A stretch of DNA of 64,000 nt, taken from the NCBI GenBank assembly GCA_025559845.1, contig CP048470.1, forward strand, positions 162,001 to 226,000, read 5' to 3'. The notes beneath the pieces are model-generated. The model searched no databases. It saw nothing but the letters and a program-made list of their open reading frames with translations, and was not told the DNA's origin. This DNA is from Agrobacterium tumefaciens (lineage in GTDB: Bacteria > Pseudomonadota > Alphaproteobacteria > Rhizobiales > Rhizobiaceae). A program made the position numbers and the translations under genes. Shown here piece by piece: positions 18,323 through 27,404 of this stretch (its first letter is position 1; each line of letters starts with the position of its first letter).

Positions 18323-19594
18323 TCATTGCGTCTGCGGGAGGCCTGTTGCCGTTTCTATCTGCTTGGCGGCATCGTCGAGTGCAGTCTTTGCATCGGGATA
18401 ACCACCAGCGAAGTACTTCGTCTGCGTGGCCTTGTAGATTGCGTCGGCGTCAGACTGGAATGCCGTGCCTCGGCTTGGGACAATTTTCGGCAAGGTCGCG
18501 AGGATATCGGTCCAGACAGCCTGGCCGCCCCAATAGGGCTGCGCCTGTTTGACGAACGGATCATCAATGGCCGAGAGGAGCGATGGTACAAGACCGAACG
18601 ACTTCAGCATCGTCACCTGGCCTTCGTTCGTGGTAAGTGCGTAGTCCACGAACTTCCAGGCTGCTTCCTTGTTTTCAGACACGGAACTGATGGCGAGTGA
18701 AGAGCCACCGAGATTGGCCGCATGCGGACCATCGGCCGTCAGGCTGGGCATGAGATAGGTGCCCCATTTTCCGGAGAGATCGGGCGAGCCGGAACGCACC
18801 GTGCCCTCATACCATGCACCGTACATCTGGCTTGCTGCCTTGCCGGCAGTGTTTGCCTGGATTTTTTCGTCCCAGATTGCCGCCGTGATAATCCCGGCGT
18901 CTTTCATCTCCTTCACTTTTTCCAGCGTCGCCACGCAGGCAGGCTGGTTGATGGTGATGTTTTGTCCGTCAGTCGAAAAGTAACCGCAACCCTGCTCGTT
19001 GGCGATCATGCGAAACCATTCGCTGTCGCCATTGAAATCCGCCTGTGCCATGACCGTACCAGGATTGGCAGACATGACCTTCTTTCCAGCCGCGATGAAA
19101 TCGTCCCATGTCTTGATGGTGGCAGGATCAACGCCCGCCTTCTCATAGAAATCGCGACGATAAAAAACAGCGACCGGGCCAGAATCCCACGGAACCGCAT
19201 AGGCCACACCGTCGACCTCAAGTTCCGTTCGCTTAAAATCCGGGAAAAGGGCTTGTTTCTCAGGCGTGTATCCGAGTGCCGTTACATCGGTGAAACAATC
19301 CGGAAAGCGGCTCCAGAAGAGTTCGGCCTCAAAATTCTCAACCGTCACGATATCGGGCAGGCCATCGCCGCCAGCCGCACACGCTGCAAGCGTTTTATCG
19401 AAAACCTGATTGTTTCCAAGATCTTCAACAACGATATTAATGTCAGGGTTTTGCTTATTGAACCCTTCGACGGTGGACTTCAACGCAGACGCGGCGACGT
19501 TCCAGCTCCAGATCGTAACAGTGGTCGATTGCGCAAATGCCGGTGCGGCCAGCAGCATTAGAGCTGTCGACGCGCCAAGAAATTTAGAGCACAT
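18323..19594 (-). CDS. Sugar ABC transporter periplasmic binding protein (family 1)
   Basis: A 423-residue secreted protein. It has a signal peptide ending near 'APAFAQ' (residues 17-22) and a MalE-class body ('VTIWSWNVAASALKSTVEGF'). A GGGAGG ribosome site precedes the ATG. It is the first gene of the operon receptor-permease-permease-ATPase-oxidoreductase and is divergent from an AraC-family regulator 92 bases away. The ligand is unknown; the redox partner suggests a sugar or cyclitol that is oxidised after entry. Confidence 0.93.
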   Translation of the reverse strand: MCSKFLGASTALMLLAAPAFAQSTTVTIWSWNVAASALKSTVEGFNKQNPDINIVVEDLGNNQVFDKTLAACAAGGDGLPDIVTVENFEAELFWSRFPDCFTDVTALGYTPEKQALFPDFKRTELEVDGVAYAVPWDSGPVAVFYRRDFYEKAGVDPATIKTWDDFIAAGKKVMSANPGTVMAQADFNGDSEWFRMIANEQGCGYFSTDGQNITINQPACVATLEKVKEMKDAGIITAAIWDEKIQANTAGKAASQMYGAWYEGTVRSGSPDLSGKWGTYLMPSLTADGPHAANLGGSSLAISSVSENKEAAWKFVDYALTTNEGQVTMLKSFGLVPSLLSAIDDPFVKQAQPYWGGQAVWTDILATLPKIVPSRGTAFQSDADAIYKATQTKYFAGGYPDAKTALDDAAKQIETATGLPQTQ

Positions 19595-19686
19595 TGAAAA
19601 CCTCCCTTTTTCAATTGCCGTTCTTTAGCGAACGTGGGCAGATTAGCGACGGCAGGAAATCTGTCTCGTAAAAAGGGAACATCGAT

Positions 19687-20577
19687 TTGGCGGAAAGTAA
19701 GATTGCCGAAAGAGCCGTTTATCAACCTGGCGCGAGCAGCATCGAAGGCATGCCGACAACCCTGCAGTTCTTCCACAATCACCCGCCGATCATGCTGAGA
19801 CCCCACTGGCATGCACAGGTTGAGGTGAATTACGTGATGGAAGGATCGGTCCATTACCGCATCGGTGACCACGATCTGAAACTGAACGCGGGCGAGATCT
19901 GTCTTTTCTGGGGCGGGCAGCCACATCAGATGGACGACTCATCGGACGATTCGCTTTATGCCGGCGCGCACCTGCCGCTCGTACACTTCTTTCGAATGCG
20001 GTTGCCGGCTGTCGTATCTGGCATGTTGATGGGAGGTGCGACGATGGTTACGTCAGCGACCGACGGAGCAGACCGGGAGAATTTTCCCCGATGGTTCCGT
20101 TACGCAACGTCTGGCGATCCGGCCAAGGCGCAGCATGCGGTCGAAGAACTGCGGTTACGGGTAGAGCGCATGTTCCTGGAGCCCTACTCCATTGTCTCAT
20201 CAGCGGCGGACGGAAAGCGCGCAAAAGACGATGAAGGCATGGCACCGTCTGCCGGTGTTGTGCGCATGTGCGACTATATCGCGGCAAATTTTCTCGACGA
20301 TATCGATGCAGGAGATATCGCGCGCGCAGCATCACTGCATCCGAAATACGCGATGAACCTCTTTCGCAAATCGACGGGCATGACACTGATCAAATACCTG
20401 ACCCTGCTCAGGCTCTCGCGTGCACAGGCAATGTTGATGAATGGCTCTGACAATATCCTGCAGATCGCCATGGAAAGCGGTTTCGGTTCTGTCAGCGCCT
20501 TTAACAAGGCCTTCCGCCAGATTGCTGGCATGTCACCGTCCGACTTTCGTAAGGACATGCGTGCGACGGCCGCCTGA
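19687..20577 (+). CDS. AraC-family regulator, probably of the adjacent sugar ABC operon
   Basis: About 296 residues, with an N-terminal cupin domain ('HWHAQVEVNYVMEGSVHYRI') and a C-terminal double HTH ('IAMESGFGSVSAFNKAFRQIAGMSPSDFR'). Translation most likely starts at a TTG at 19687, which has AAGGGA about 8 bases ahead; the first in-frame ATG, at 19750, would cut into the cupin domain. It is divergent from the binding-protein gene and so is its likely regulator. Confidence 0.87.
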   Translation: MAESKIAERAVYQPGASSIEGMPTTLQFFHNHPPIMLRPHWHAQVEVNYVMEGSVHYRIGDHDLKLNAGEICLFWGGQPHQMDDSSDDSLYAGAHLPLVHFFRMRLPAVVSGMLMGGATMVTSATDGADRENFPRWFRYATSGDPAKAQHAVEELRLRVERMFLEPYSIVSSAADGKRAKDDEGMAPSAGVVRMCDYIAANFLDDIDAGDIARAASLHPKYAMNLFRKSTGMTLIKYLTLLRLSRAQAMLMNGSDNILQIAMESGFGSVSAFNKAFRQIAGMSPSDFRKDMRATAA

Positions 20578-20595
20578 TGTTCAATTCAACCCTGG

Positions 20596-20622
20596 ATATC
20601 CGCCGGCGGCACCGGCGGATAT
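20596..20622. terminator. Convergent-gene hairpin
   Basis: A perfect 11-bp stem (20596-20606 with 20612-20622) with a 5-nt loop, between the convergent AraC and symporter genes. There is no T run on either side, so the terminator role is probable from position only. Confidence 0.5.
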
Positions 20623-20633
20623 AAAGCGAAACT

Positions 20634-22082
20634 TCAGGCTGATGCGGGCGACTGGCGAGCACGTGCTTCCTCAGCCGGGGATCGCAGATGCCAGATCTCA
20701 GCATCAATCTTGCCGGCGAGTTCAGGATAATCAGCGGGATTAAATACCGGGGTCGATGTTTTTCGCTGTTCGAAGTAATCGCGCGTCATCTTCACCACCA
20801 GCGGCGAAAGTATGCAGATCGCAACGAGATTAATTGTCGCCATCAGCCCCATGGAGGCGTCTGCGGCATCGAAAACGGTCGTCGCACTCTCGTAGGAGCC
20901 CCACAGGACCATGCCAACCAATCCCAACCGCGCGACCAGGAGGCCGATCTTGTTATCCAGCCCGAGATAGACCAGCGCATTTTCGGCATAGGAGTAATTG
21001 CCAATCACCGACGTCCAGGCAAAGAAGAAAATGGCGATTGCGATGAAATAGTGACCTGCGCCACCAATATGTGCCGCAAGTGCGGCCTGGGTCAGCGGCG
21101 TCCCTGTAAGCTCACCACCGGGAACGAGGGCACCGGAGAGTAGGATCATGACGCCGGTTGCTGTGCAAATCAGCAATGTATCGATGAATACGCCGAGCGC
21201 CTGGACCATGCCCTGCGACGATGGATGATGCGGGTTGGGCGTGGCTGCGGCCGCGATGTTCGGGGCAGACCCCATGCCTGCCTCATTTGAAAACAGACCA
21301 CGCTTTACGCCGTTCAGCATGGCGCCTGCGATACCGCCCACGGCCTGCTCGAGCCCAAATGCGCTTTTGACGATAAGCGCTAGAGCCGCAGGTACCTCGG
21401 AAATATTGACGATGAGCACGTAAAGTGCGACCGCAAGGTAGGCGACCGCCATGAACGGCACGACATATTCAGCACATTTGGCAATGGACTTGATGCCTCC
21501 GAAAATCACGACCGCCGAGATAAGTGCAACGACAACCCCGACCCCGATCTTGGGGACCCCGAAAGCACCATTCATTGCTTCGGCGATCGAATTTGCCTGA
21601 ACAGCGTTGAAGACAAAACCAAACACCACCAGTAGGCAGACTGCAAAGACCACAGCCGCCCAAGGTGCGTTCAGACCTTTGGCAATGTAAAAGGCCGGAC
21701 CTCCACGAAACTCGCCGTTATGATCGCGTACCTTGAAAAGCTGTGCAAGCGCGCTTTCCGCGTAGGCAGTCGCCATGCCGAGCGCCGCTACGACCCACAT
21801 CCAGAACAATGCGCCAGGACCACCCAAGGTCATGGCCACAGCCACACCTGCCAGATTGCCGGTTCCCACACGCGAGGCAAGGCTGGTGCAAAGGGCTTGA
21901 AACGGCGTAATTCCAGAGATGTCGTTTTCAGGGGCGCGAGTGACAACGCGGATGAATTCGGGAAAATAGCGCAGTTGGATAAAGCCGAGGCGGACGGTGA
22001 AAAAAACTCCTACGGCTAGTAATCCGTAGATAAGCACATATCCCCAGAAGAACGTATTGAGGAACCCGATTACTGCAGTCAT
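20634..22082 (-). CDS. Sodium:alanine/glycine symporter (AGCS family)
   Basis: A 482-residue membrane protein with about 10-11 helices. AGCS hallmarks are visible: 'SRVGTGNLAGVAVAMTLGGPGALFWMW' near the N-terminus and 'RGLFSNEAGMGSAPNIAAAA' in the middle. The family imports alanine or glycine with sodium across the inner membrane. The ATG at 22082 is used (AGAGG ahead); an in-frame extension to 22163 adds a cysteine-containing tail not seen in the family. It stands alone, followed on the same strand from further upstream by an AraC regulator gene. Confidence 0.92.
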   Translation of the reverse strand: MTAVIGFLNTFFWGYVLIYGLLAVGVFFTVRLGFIQLRYFPEFIRVVTRAPENDISGITPFQALCTSLASRVGTGNLAGVAVAMTLGGPGALFWMWVVAALGMATAYAESALAQLFKVRDHNGEFRGGPAFYIAKGLNAPWAAVVFAVCLLVVFGFVFNAVQANSIAEAMNGAFGVPKIGVGVVVALISAVVIFGGIKSIAKCAEYVVPFMAVAYLAVALYVLIVNISEVPAALALIVKSAFGLEQAVGGIAGAMLNGVKRGLFSNEAGMGSAPNIAAAATPNPHHPSSQGMVQALGVFIDTLLICTATGVMILLSGALVPGGELTGTPLTQAALAAHIGGAGHYFIAIAIFFFAWTSVIGNYSYAENALVYLGLDNKIGLLVARLGLVGMVLWGSYESATTVFDAADASMGLMATINLVAICILSPLVVKMTRDYFEQRKTSTPVFNPADYPELAGKIDAEIWHLRSPAEEARARQSPASA

Positions 22083-22224
22083 GACAAACCTCTGCTTTTG
22101 TCTTTCCTGGCACATGGCGGCTATATGCAAGCATGCCCTGAAACCCCGCCAGTTTTCAAACATTTCCGCTGTTAGAACGTTCCAGCCAAGTTTGGCGAAA
22201 AATGCGAAGCGGATCTCAGTCGGC

Positions 22225-23064
22225 TCATCCTCCCGTCAGTGACACTTCTTCCAGGGTGGTGCGCTTGCCATAGGCGCGCGGCGAGCTACCCAGCATGCGC
22301 CTGAACATCGTGGTGAAGGCGGAGATGTTTTCGTAACCGGCGTCAAGCGCCACAGTTGTCACTGATTCCCCTTCTGCGAGCCGCGGAAGCGATGCGAAAA
22401 TGCACGCCTGCTGGCGCCAGGTCACGAAACTTACGCCCAACTCGCTACGGAAAAGCCGTGTAAACGACCGGCGACTGATCCCCATTGCTGCCGCCCAGTC
22501 GTCAATCTCGATCTTCACGACGGGTCTTTTCAGGAAATCCCGGCAGAGCGCCGCCAAACGTGCATTTCGCGGGAAAGGCAAGCCGAGCGGACGCTCCGGC
22601 AAACCATTGATTTCATCCAGCAGTAACGCCCTGACAAGACCTTGCCGGTGGAACGCTGACGGTTTTTGTTCTTCGCTCAGCAATTCGAGGATCAGGCTGG
22701 AAGCCAATCCGGTAATTTCCACGACCTTGGGCGTTTCCGGAAAGAAAAGGTCCGGATGCACGTAGATTGAATACATCTCCACAGTGCTTATTGCATCCGC
22801 CTCATGTTTCATGCCTGCGGGAATGATCAGTCCATGATCTGGTGGTATCATCCAGCGCCCGCCGGCAGTACTAACCAACACGACACCCTTGCGCGCACAC
22901 CAAATCTGCGCCCGCGCGTGATGATGCAGCGGCGTATGGTGACCGCTCGGGTAGATCCGGTGCAACGCCAGCACAGGTTCATTCGTGCCCTCGATCAATC
23001 GCAGGCTGGTTTCGTGGTCAACAAGGGTCAGGTCTATCATATCGCGCGGCTTGATTTTCGTCAT
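22225..23064 (-). CDS. AraC-family regulator with histidine-rich cupin domain
   Basis: A 279-residue protein. Its cupin segment ('SGHHTPLHHHARAQIW') is the type found in AraC regulators that sit beside MFS exporters. A C-terminal HTH pair ends near 'AGYENISAFTTMFRRMLGSSPRAYG'. The ATG at 23064 is chosen over a longer in-frame reading because it begins at the family N-terminus. It is divergent from the MFS gene at 23189 and is its likely regulator. Confidence 0.88.
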   Translation of the reverse strand: MTKIKPRDMIDLTLVDHETSLRLIEGTNEPVLALHRIYPSGHHTPLHHHARAQIWCARKGVVLVSTAGGRWMIPPDHGLIIPAGMKHEADAISTVEMYSIYVHPDLFFPETPKVVEITGLASSLILELLSEEQKPSAFHRQGLVRALLLDEINGLPERPLGLPFPRNARLAALCRDFLKRPVVKIEIDDWAAAMGISRRSFTRLFRSELGVSFVTWRQQACIFASLPRLAEGESVTTVALDAGYENISAFTTMFRRMLGSSPRAYGKRTTLEEVSLTGG

Positions 23065-23188
23065 TTGGCCCACTCTCGAAGATAACAGTCCAAAACACAA
23101 AGGCAGGCCAGAAACAATAGCGATAAAAGCAGATCGAAATAAAGATGTATTCCCGCCAACCAGGCTGGGAGCCGAAAGAGGAAATACC

Positions 23189-24385
23189 ATGGCTACCGTG
23201 ACCGGCACTGGGTTCAGCCCCCAACGCACGACGTTTTCCATCATAGCAGCGGCGAGCTTCTGCCACATGCTCAACGACATCATGCAATCGCTGCTGACGT
23301 CGCTTTATCCGCTATTGAAACAGAACTATGCGCTGGATTTCGTTCAAATTGGCCTTCTAACCTTCGCCTTCCAGGTTACCGCGTCACTTCTCCAGCCAGC
23401 TGTCGGTCTCGTCACCGACAAGTACCCCATGCCATTCTCCCTGCCGGTGGCAATGCTTTCCACCTGCGCCGGTCTGATCACACTGGCCTTCGCGCATAGC
23501 TTTGCTGTTCTGGTCGCAGGCGCCTGCCTGATTGGCATCGGTTCGGCAATCTTCCACCCTGAAGCCTCCCGTGTTGCCCGCGTTGCTTCAGGCGGCAGAC
23601 ACGGATTGGCTCAGTCGTTTTTCCAGGTCGGTGGGAACACCGGCACGGCAATTGGCCCGCTGCTTGCAGCCTTTATCGTCATTCCGCTCGGCCAGCAGAG
23701 CCTGAGCTGGTTTTCGTTGATTGCGCTGGCTGGTTTTGCCGTACTTTCTTGGGTGGGCGTCTGGTACAGCCGTCATCGCCGGACCACAGCCGGCAAGGCA
23801 ACGATCAGCCGCGCATTGCCATTGTCGCGCGGAACCGTGATGATGACACTCGGCGTTCTCGTGGTCCTCACTGCGACGAAGAATGCCTATCTTGCAAGTC
23901 TTTCCAGCTACTTCACCTTCTACACGATCGAGAAGTTCGGTATCGGCGTGCAGGACGCACAATTGCTTCTGTTCCTGTTCCTTGGAGCCTCTGCAGCGGG
24001 TGTATTCTTCGGTGGTCCCATCGGTGATCGGTTTGGATCGCGCGTAGTCATCTGGTTCTCGATCCTCGGTGTCATTCCCTTTGCGCTGCTTCTGCCCTAC
24101 GCAAATCTGTTCTGGACCGCGGTTCTCGTCGTTGTGATCGGTTTCGTATTTTCTTCGGCGTTCTCCGCAATCGTTGTTTTTGCCCAGGAACTGGTTCCAG
24201 GCCGCGTCGGTCTGATTGCCGGCATGTTCTTCGGCTTCGCCTTTGGCTTCGGCGGTATTGGCGCAGCCGTACTCGGTATCTTCGCGGATCGCGAAGGCAT
24301 CGAATTCGTCTATCGCATCAGCTCATACATGCCTCTGCTTGGCTTGCTGACGGTGCTCCTGCCGAAGTTGCCGAGCCACCGCTAA
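23189..24385 (+). CDS. MFS transporter, fosmidomycin-resistance (Fsr) type
   Basis: A 398-residue, 12-helix transporter. The opening 'SFCHMLNDIMQSLLTSLYPLLK' is typical of Fsr-like exporters. An AGAGGAAA ribosome site precedes the ATG at 23189, which excludes the upstream in-frame extension. It probably exports a small toxic or signalling molecule. It is divergent from its presumed AraC regulator and ends at a strong convergent hairpin. Confidence 0.88.
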   Translation: MATVTGTGFSPQRTTFSIIAAASFCHMLNDIMQSLLTSLYPLLKQNYALDFVQIGLLTFAFQVTASLLQPAVGLVTDKYPMPFSLPVAMLSTCAGLITLAFAHSFAVLVAGACLIGIGSAIFHPEASRVARVASGGRHGLAQSFFQVGGNTGTAIGPLLAAFIVIPLGQQSLSWFSLIALAGFAVLSWVGVWYSRHRRTTAGKATISRALPLSRGTVMMTLGVLVVLTATKNAYLASLSSYFTFYTIEKFGIGVQDAQLLLFLFLGASAAGVFFGGPIGDRFGSRVVIWFSILGVIPFALLLPYANLFWTAVLVVVIGFVFSSAFSAIVVFAQELVPGRVGLIAGMFFGFAFGFGGIGAAVLGIFADREGIEFVYRISSYMPLLGLLTVLLPKLPSHR

Positions 24386-24420
24386 AAAACGCGGGTAGGA
24401 GATCAAGTGTCTCCTACCCG
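24384..24420 (-). terminator. Rho-independent terminator of the ABC/PLP-enzyme operon
   Basis: A perfect 11-bp stem (24392-24402 with 24410-24420) with a 7-nt loop is followed on the minus strand by six T (24384-24389). The hairpin includes the last codons of the ATPase gene and lies between two convergent genes. Confidence 0.8.
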
Positions 24421-25479
24421 ATCTCCGTTCCTGTCAAAGACATGGAGACGTTCCTGCGGGAAGCCCACCCGCAAAGACTTTCCTGGCTGAAGAAGTGCAC
24501 GATCAGAAGAGAAGAGCTTAAAGGGCAGGCCGTGCACTGTCAGGTGCAGGATGACGCCCAGGCCTGTCGGCTCGACGAGATCGACGGCCGCCTCGACGCC
24601 GTCATCAGAGGACGTGACTGAAACATGCTCAGGCCTGATGCCGAGCGTAACCTGCTCCTCGTTGCCGACCGGCACAACGCGTCCAAGCGCCAGACGCGTG
24701 CCATTCGGTAGAACGACGAAACTTGTGCCTGCTTCCTGAATGCAGCGGCCTTCAAGGAAATTCATCCCGGGCGATCCGATAAAACCCGCAACGAAGAGAT
24801 TGGCGGGACGATCATAAAGATCGAGCGGCGCGCCGATTTGCTGGACGTAACCTGCGTTCATGGCAACGATACGCGATGCGAGCGTCATTGCCTCGATCTG
24901 GTCGTGTGTCACATAAACGGATGTTGCACCGAGGTCGGCATGCATGCGCTTGATTTCAGCGCGCATCTGTTCGCGAAGGCGGGCGTCGAGGTTTGACAGC
25001 GGCTCGTCGAAGAGAAATGCCTTCGGTTGGCGCACAATGGCCCGGCCCATCGCGACGCGCTGCCGCTGGCCTCCCGAAAGTGCCTTTGGACGCCGTGCGA
25101 GGTAAGGATCAAGCCCAAGCTTTGCAGAAGCGCCGGAGACGGCAGCGGCGATCTTTTCTTTTGGACTCCGTCGCAGCCGCAACGAGTAGCTCATATTGTC
25201 CGCGACGCTCATGTGCGGATAAAGCGCATAGGACTGGAATACCATGGCGATATCCCGGTCCTTTGGTTTGCGGTCGTTGACCCGTTGACCATCGATAGAA
25301 AGTTCCCCGGACGAGATTTCCTCAAGGCCGGCGATCATACGAAGCAAGGTTGATTTTCCGCAGCCGGATGGACCGACAAGAACAATGAACTCGCCGTCAT
25401 CAATCTTGAGGTCAACTCCGTGAAGGACCGGATGGTCGCCATAGGTTTTGACGATCTTCTTCAGCTCGATTGAAGCCAT
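24403..25479 (-). CDS. Sugar ABC transporter ATPase (UgpC/MsmK class)
   Basis: A 358-residue ATPase: Walker A GPSGCGKST, signature LSGGQRQR, Walker B 'AFLFDEPLSNLD', and a C-terminal regulatory domain with 'LGIRPEHV'. It is the last gene of the operon GntR - PLP enzyme - receptor - two permeases - ATPase. It is close in type to the ATPase at 15440-16525 but clearly distinct in sequence. Confidence 0.95.
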   Translation of the reverse strand: MASIELKKIVKTYGDHPVLHGVDLKIDDGEFIVLVGPSGCGKSTLLRMIAGLEEISSGELSIDGQRVNDRKPKDRDIAMVFQSYALYPHMSVADNMSYSLRLRRSPKEKIAAAVSGASAKLGLDPYLARRPKALSGGQRQRVAMGRAIVRQPKAFLFDEPLSNLDARLREQMRAEIKRMHADLGATSVYVTHDQIEAMTLASRIVAMNAGYVQQIGAPLDLYDRPANLFVAGFIGSPGMNFLEGRCIQEAGTSFVVLPNGTRLALGRVVPVGNEEQVTLGIRPEHVSVTSSDDGVEAAVDLVEPTGLGVILHLTVHGLPFKLFSSDRALLQPGKSLRVGFPQERLHVFDRNGDRVGDT

Positions 25480-25485
25480 GGGTAA

Positions 25486-26316
25486 TTATCCTTTCACCGC
25501 GCCGGCCGTCAGGCCCTGCACGAGGTAACGTTGAATGAGCAAGAAGAAGAGGCAGGCCGGAATGAGTGCCAGCACGCCCGCAGCCATCATCTGCCCGAAA
25601 TCGACGGAGAATTTGGAAACGAAGGTCAAAAGTCCGACCGGGAACGTCGCGCTTTGGTTGCCTGAAATCAGCATGAGGGCAAAAAGCAACTCGCTCCATG
25701 CGGCGGTAAAGACAAAACCAAGCGTCGCCGCAATCCCGGGAAGCGTGAGTGGAAGGATGATTTGCCGAAACGCCACGAAGCGGCTTGCACCGTCGATCAT
25801 GGCCGCCTCTTCCAGATCCTTCGGAATGCCATCGAAGAACGATTGCATCAGGAAGGTGGCGAACGGCACGTTGAAGGCGGTATAAACGATGACGAGGCCG
25901 GTCAGACTGTTGGTCAATCCGAGCGGCGACAGCATTTTGAAGATTGGTGCTACGAGCATGACCAGCGGGAACATCTGCGTAATCAGCATCAGGGCGACGA
26001 TCCAATACTTTCCCTTGAAGTGAAAACGCGACAGTGCATAGCCCGATAGCGACGAGAGTAACGTAACGGCAAGTGCCGTTGAGCCTGCAACAATGACACT
26101 GTTCTTAAAAAACGTTGGGAAGGCACTGTTTTCTATGACGAAACGGTAATGGTCCAGCGTCGCTTGCGACGGCCAAAGTCTTACTCCTTCGCTGTAGAGG
26201 AGGTCATTTGGCGTCACAGACACCTTTAGCAGCCAAAAGAGCGGGAAAAGCGCAAAGACGATGTAGGCAAGAATAGCCAGGCGGTGCGCCAGTGTGAGGA
26301 AAATCCTGCTAGCCAT
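25486..26316 (-). CDS. Carbohydrate ABC transporter permease (MalG type)
   Basis: A 276-residue permease with about six helices and the EAA loop at 'LEEAAMIDGASRFVAFRQIILP'. The N-terminus ('IVFALFPLFWLLKVSVTP') is typical of MalG-class subunits. It is 3 bases after the preceding permease gene and 6 before the ATPase gene, so the importer is tightly co-translated. Confidence 0.94.
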   Translation of the reverse strand: MASRIFLTLAHRLAILAYIVFALFPLFWLLKVSVTPNDLLYSEGVRLWPSQATLDHYRFVIENSAFPTFFKNSVIVAGSTALAVTLLSSLSGYALSRFHFKGKYWIVALMLITQMFPLVMLVAPIFKMLSPLGLTNSLTGLVIVYTAFNVPFATFLMQSFFDGIPKDLEEAAMIDGASRFVAFRQIILPLTLPGIAATLGFVFTAAWSELLFALMLISGNQSATFPVGLLTFVSKFSVDFGQMMAAGVLALIPACLFFLLIQRYLVQGLTAGAVKG

Positions 26317-26319
26317 CGT

Positions 26320-27252
26320 CTAGTCCTTTTCAATCAGGCGCTGACGCATGATCACGATCACCATCGAGTATGCCAGCAAGAGCACCAGCAAAACGAGCGC
26401 GATTGCCGATGCGTAACCGAAGTCCAGGCGCTTGAAAGCCTGCGTGAAAATGTAACTTGCAACGATCTGCGTCCGGTCCGCTGGTCCGCCATTTGTCATA
26501 ACGATGATGAGATCGGCAAAATTGGCAATCCATACGGTTCGAAGCAGGACGGTGATCGCAATCGTCGGCGCGAGAAACGGCAAGGTAATCGAGGTAAAAC
26601 GCTGCAACGGATTGGCGCCATCGATTGAGGCTGCCTCATAGAGATCGCGCGGGATTGCCTGTAGCGCTGCCAGAAGGGTGATTGCGAAGAATGGAATGCC
26701 CCACCAGACATTGGCGATGATCGGGCCCCACATGGCAAGCTGCGGGTCTGCAAGAATATTGTTGGGCGCTGACAGCAGACCAAGCGACACCATCCAGTGC
26801 GGCAAAGGTCCGATAACGGGGTTAAAAAGCCACGCCCAGTTCAGCCCGGCGAGAAATGTCGGGACGGCCCAGGGAAGGAAAACGAGAGCCTGTGCAATTC
26901 CCCTGCCCGCAAATGGCTTGTCCAGCAGCAATGCCAAGATGAGGCCGAAAAAGAACTGCAGGAAGACCGAAGCGCCCGTCCACCAGAGGGTGTTTTTCAA
27001 GGCGCGATAGAAAGCGGCATCCTGGGAGAGCGTCTTCAGGTGTTCGAGCCCGACAAATCCCCCGGAAAACGGGTTGAGGAGCTGCACGTCCCGGAAGGCA
27101 TAAGACAGGCCCAGCACCAACGGTACCAGCATGACGGCAACGATCAACACAAGAACGGGCGCGCTGTAGAGCCAGGGCTCTGCCCAATCGGCAAAACGCT
27201 TGAGCGCCGGTTTGCGCGCGACCACTGGCCCAGCGCCAAGGGCATAAGACAT
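26320..27252 (-). CDS. Carbohydrate ABC transporter permease (MalF/UgpA type)
   Basis: A 310-residue permease with a longer cytoplasmic N-terminus, about six helices and the EAA loop at 'LYEAASIDGANPLQRFTSITL'. It comes 152 bases after the receptor gene, a gap that holds a very stable hairpin; the other genes of this operon are nearly contiguous. Confidence 0.93.
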   Translation of the reverse strand: MSYALGAGPVVARKPALKRFADWAEPWLYSAPVLVLIVAVMLVPLVLGLSYAFRDVQLLNPFSGGFVGLEHLKTLSQDAAFYRALKNTLWWTGASVFLQFFFGLILALLLDKPFAGRGIAQALVFLPWAVPTFLAGLNWAWLFNPVIGPLPHWMVSLGLLSAPNNILADPQLAMWGPIIANVWWGIPFFAITLLAALQAIPRDLYEAASIDGANPLQRFTSITLPFLAPTIAITVLLRTVWIANFADLIIVMTNGGPADRTQIVASYIFTQAFKRLDFGYASAIALVLLVLLLAYSMVIVIMRQRLIEKD

Positions 27253-27363
27253 AGTTTCGCTCCCCGATCGGCCATCGGTCGAGAACGACTGATCCAGCGA
27301 TCAACCGTGCCGATCTACAAAATCTGGAAAATGAGGCCGATGGCCCGAGGGCCCCGGCGAGAG

Positions 27364-27393
27364 GGCCACACGGGTTGGAAAACCCGTGCGGCC
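27364..27393 (-). other. Strong hairpin between receptor and permease genes
   Basis: A 13-bp stem (27364-27376 with 27381-27393, one G-U pair on the minus strand) with a 4-nt loop. No T run follows, so it is more likely to protect the 3' end of the receptor message or to slow polymerase than to act as a classical terminator. Confidence 0.6.
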
Positions 27394-27404
27394 GTTATTG
27401 TCAG

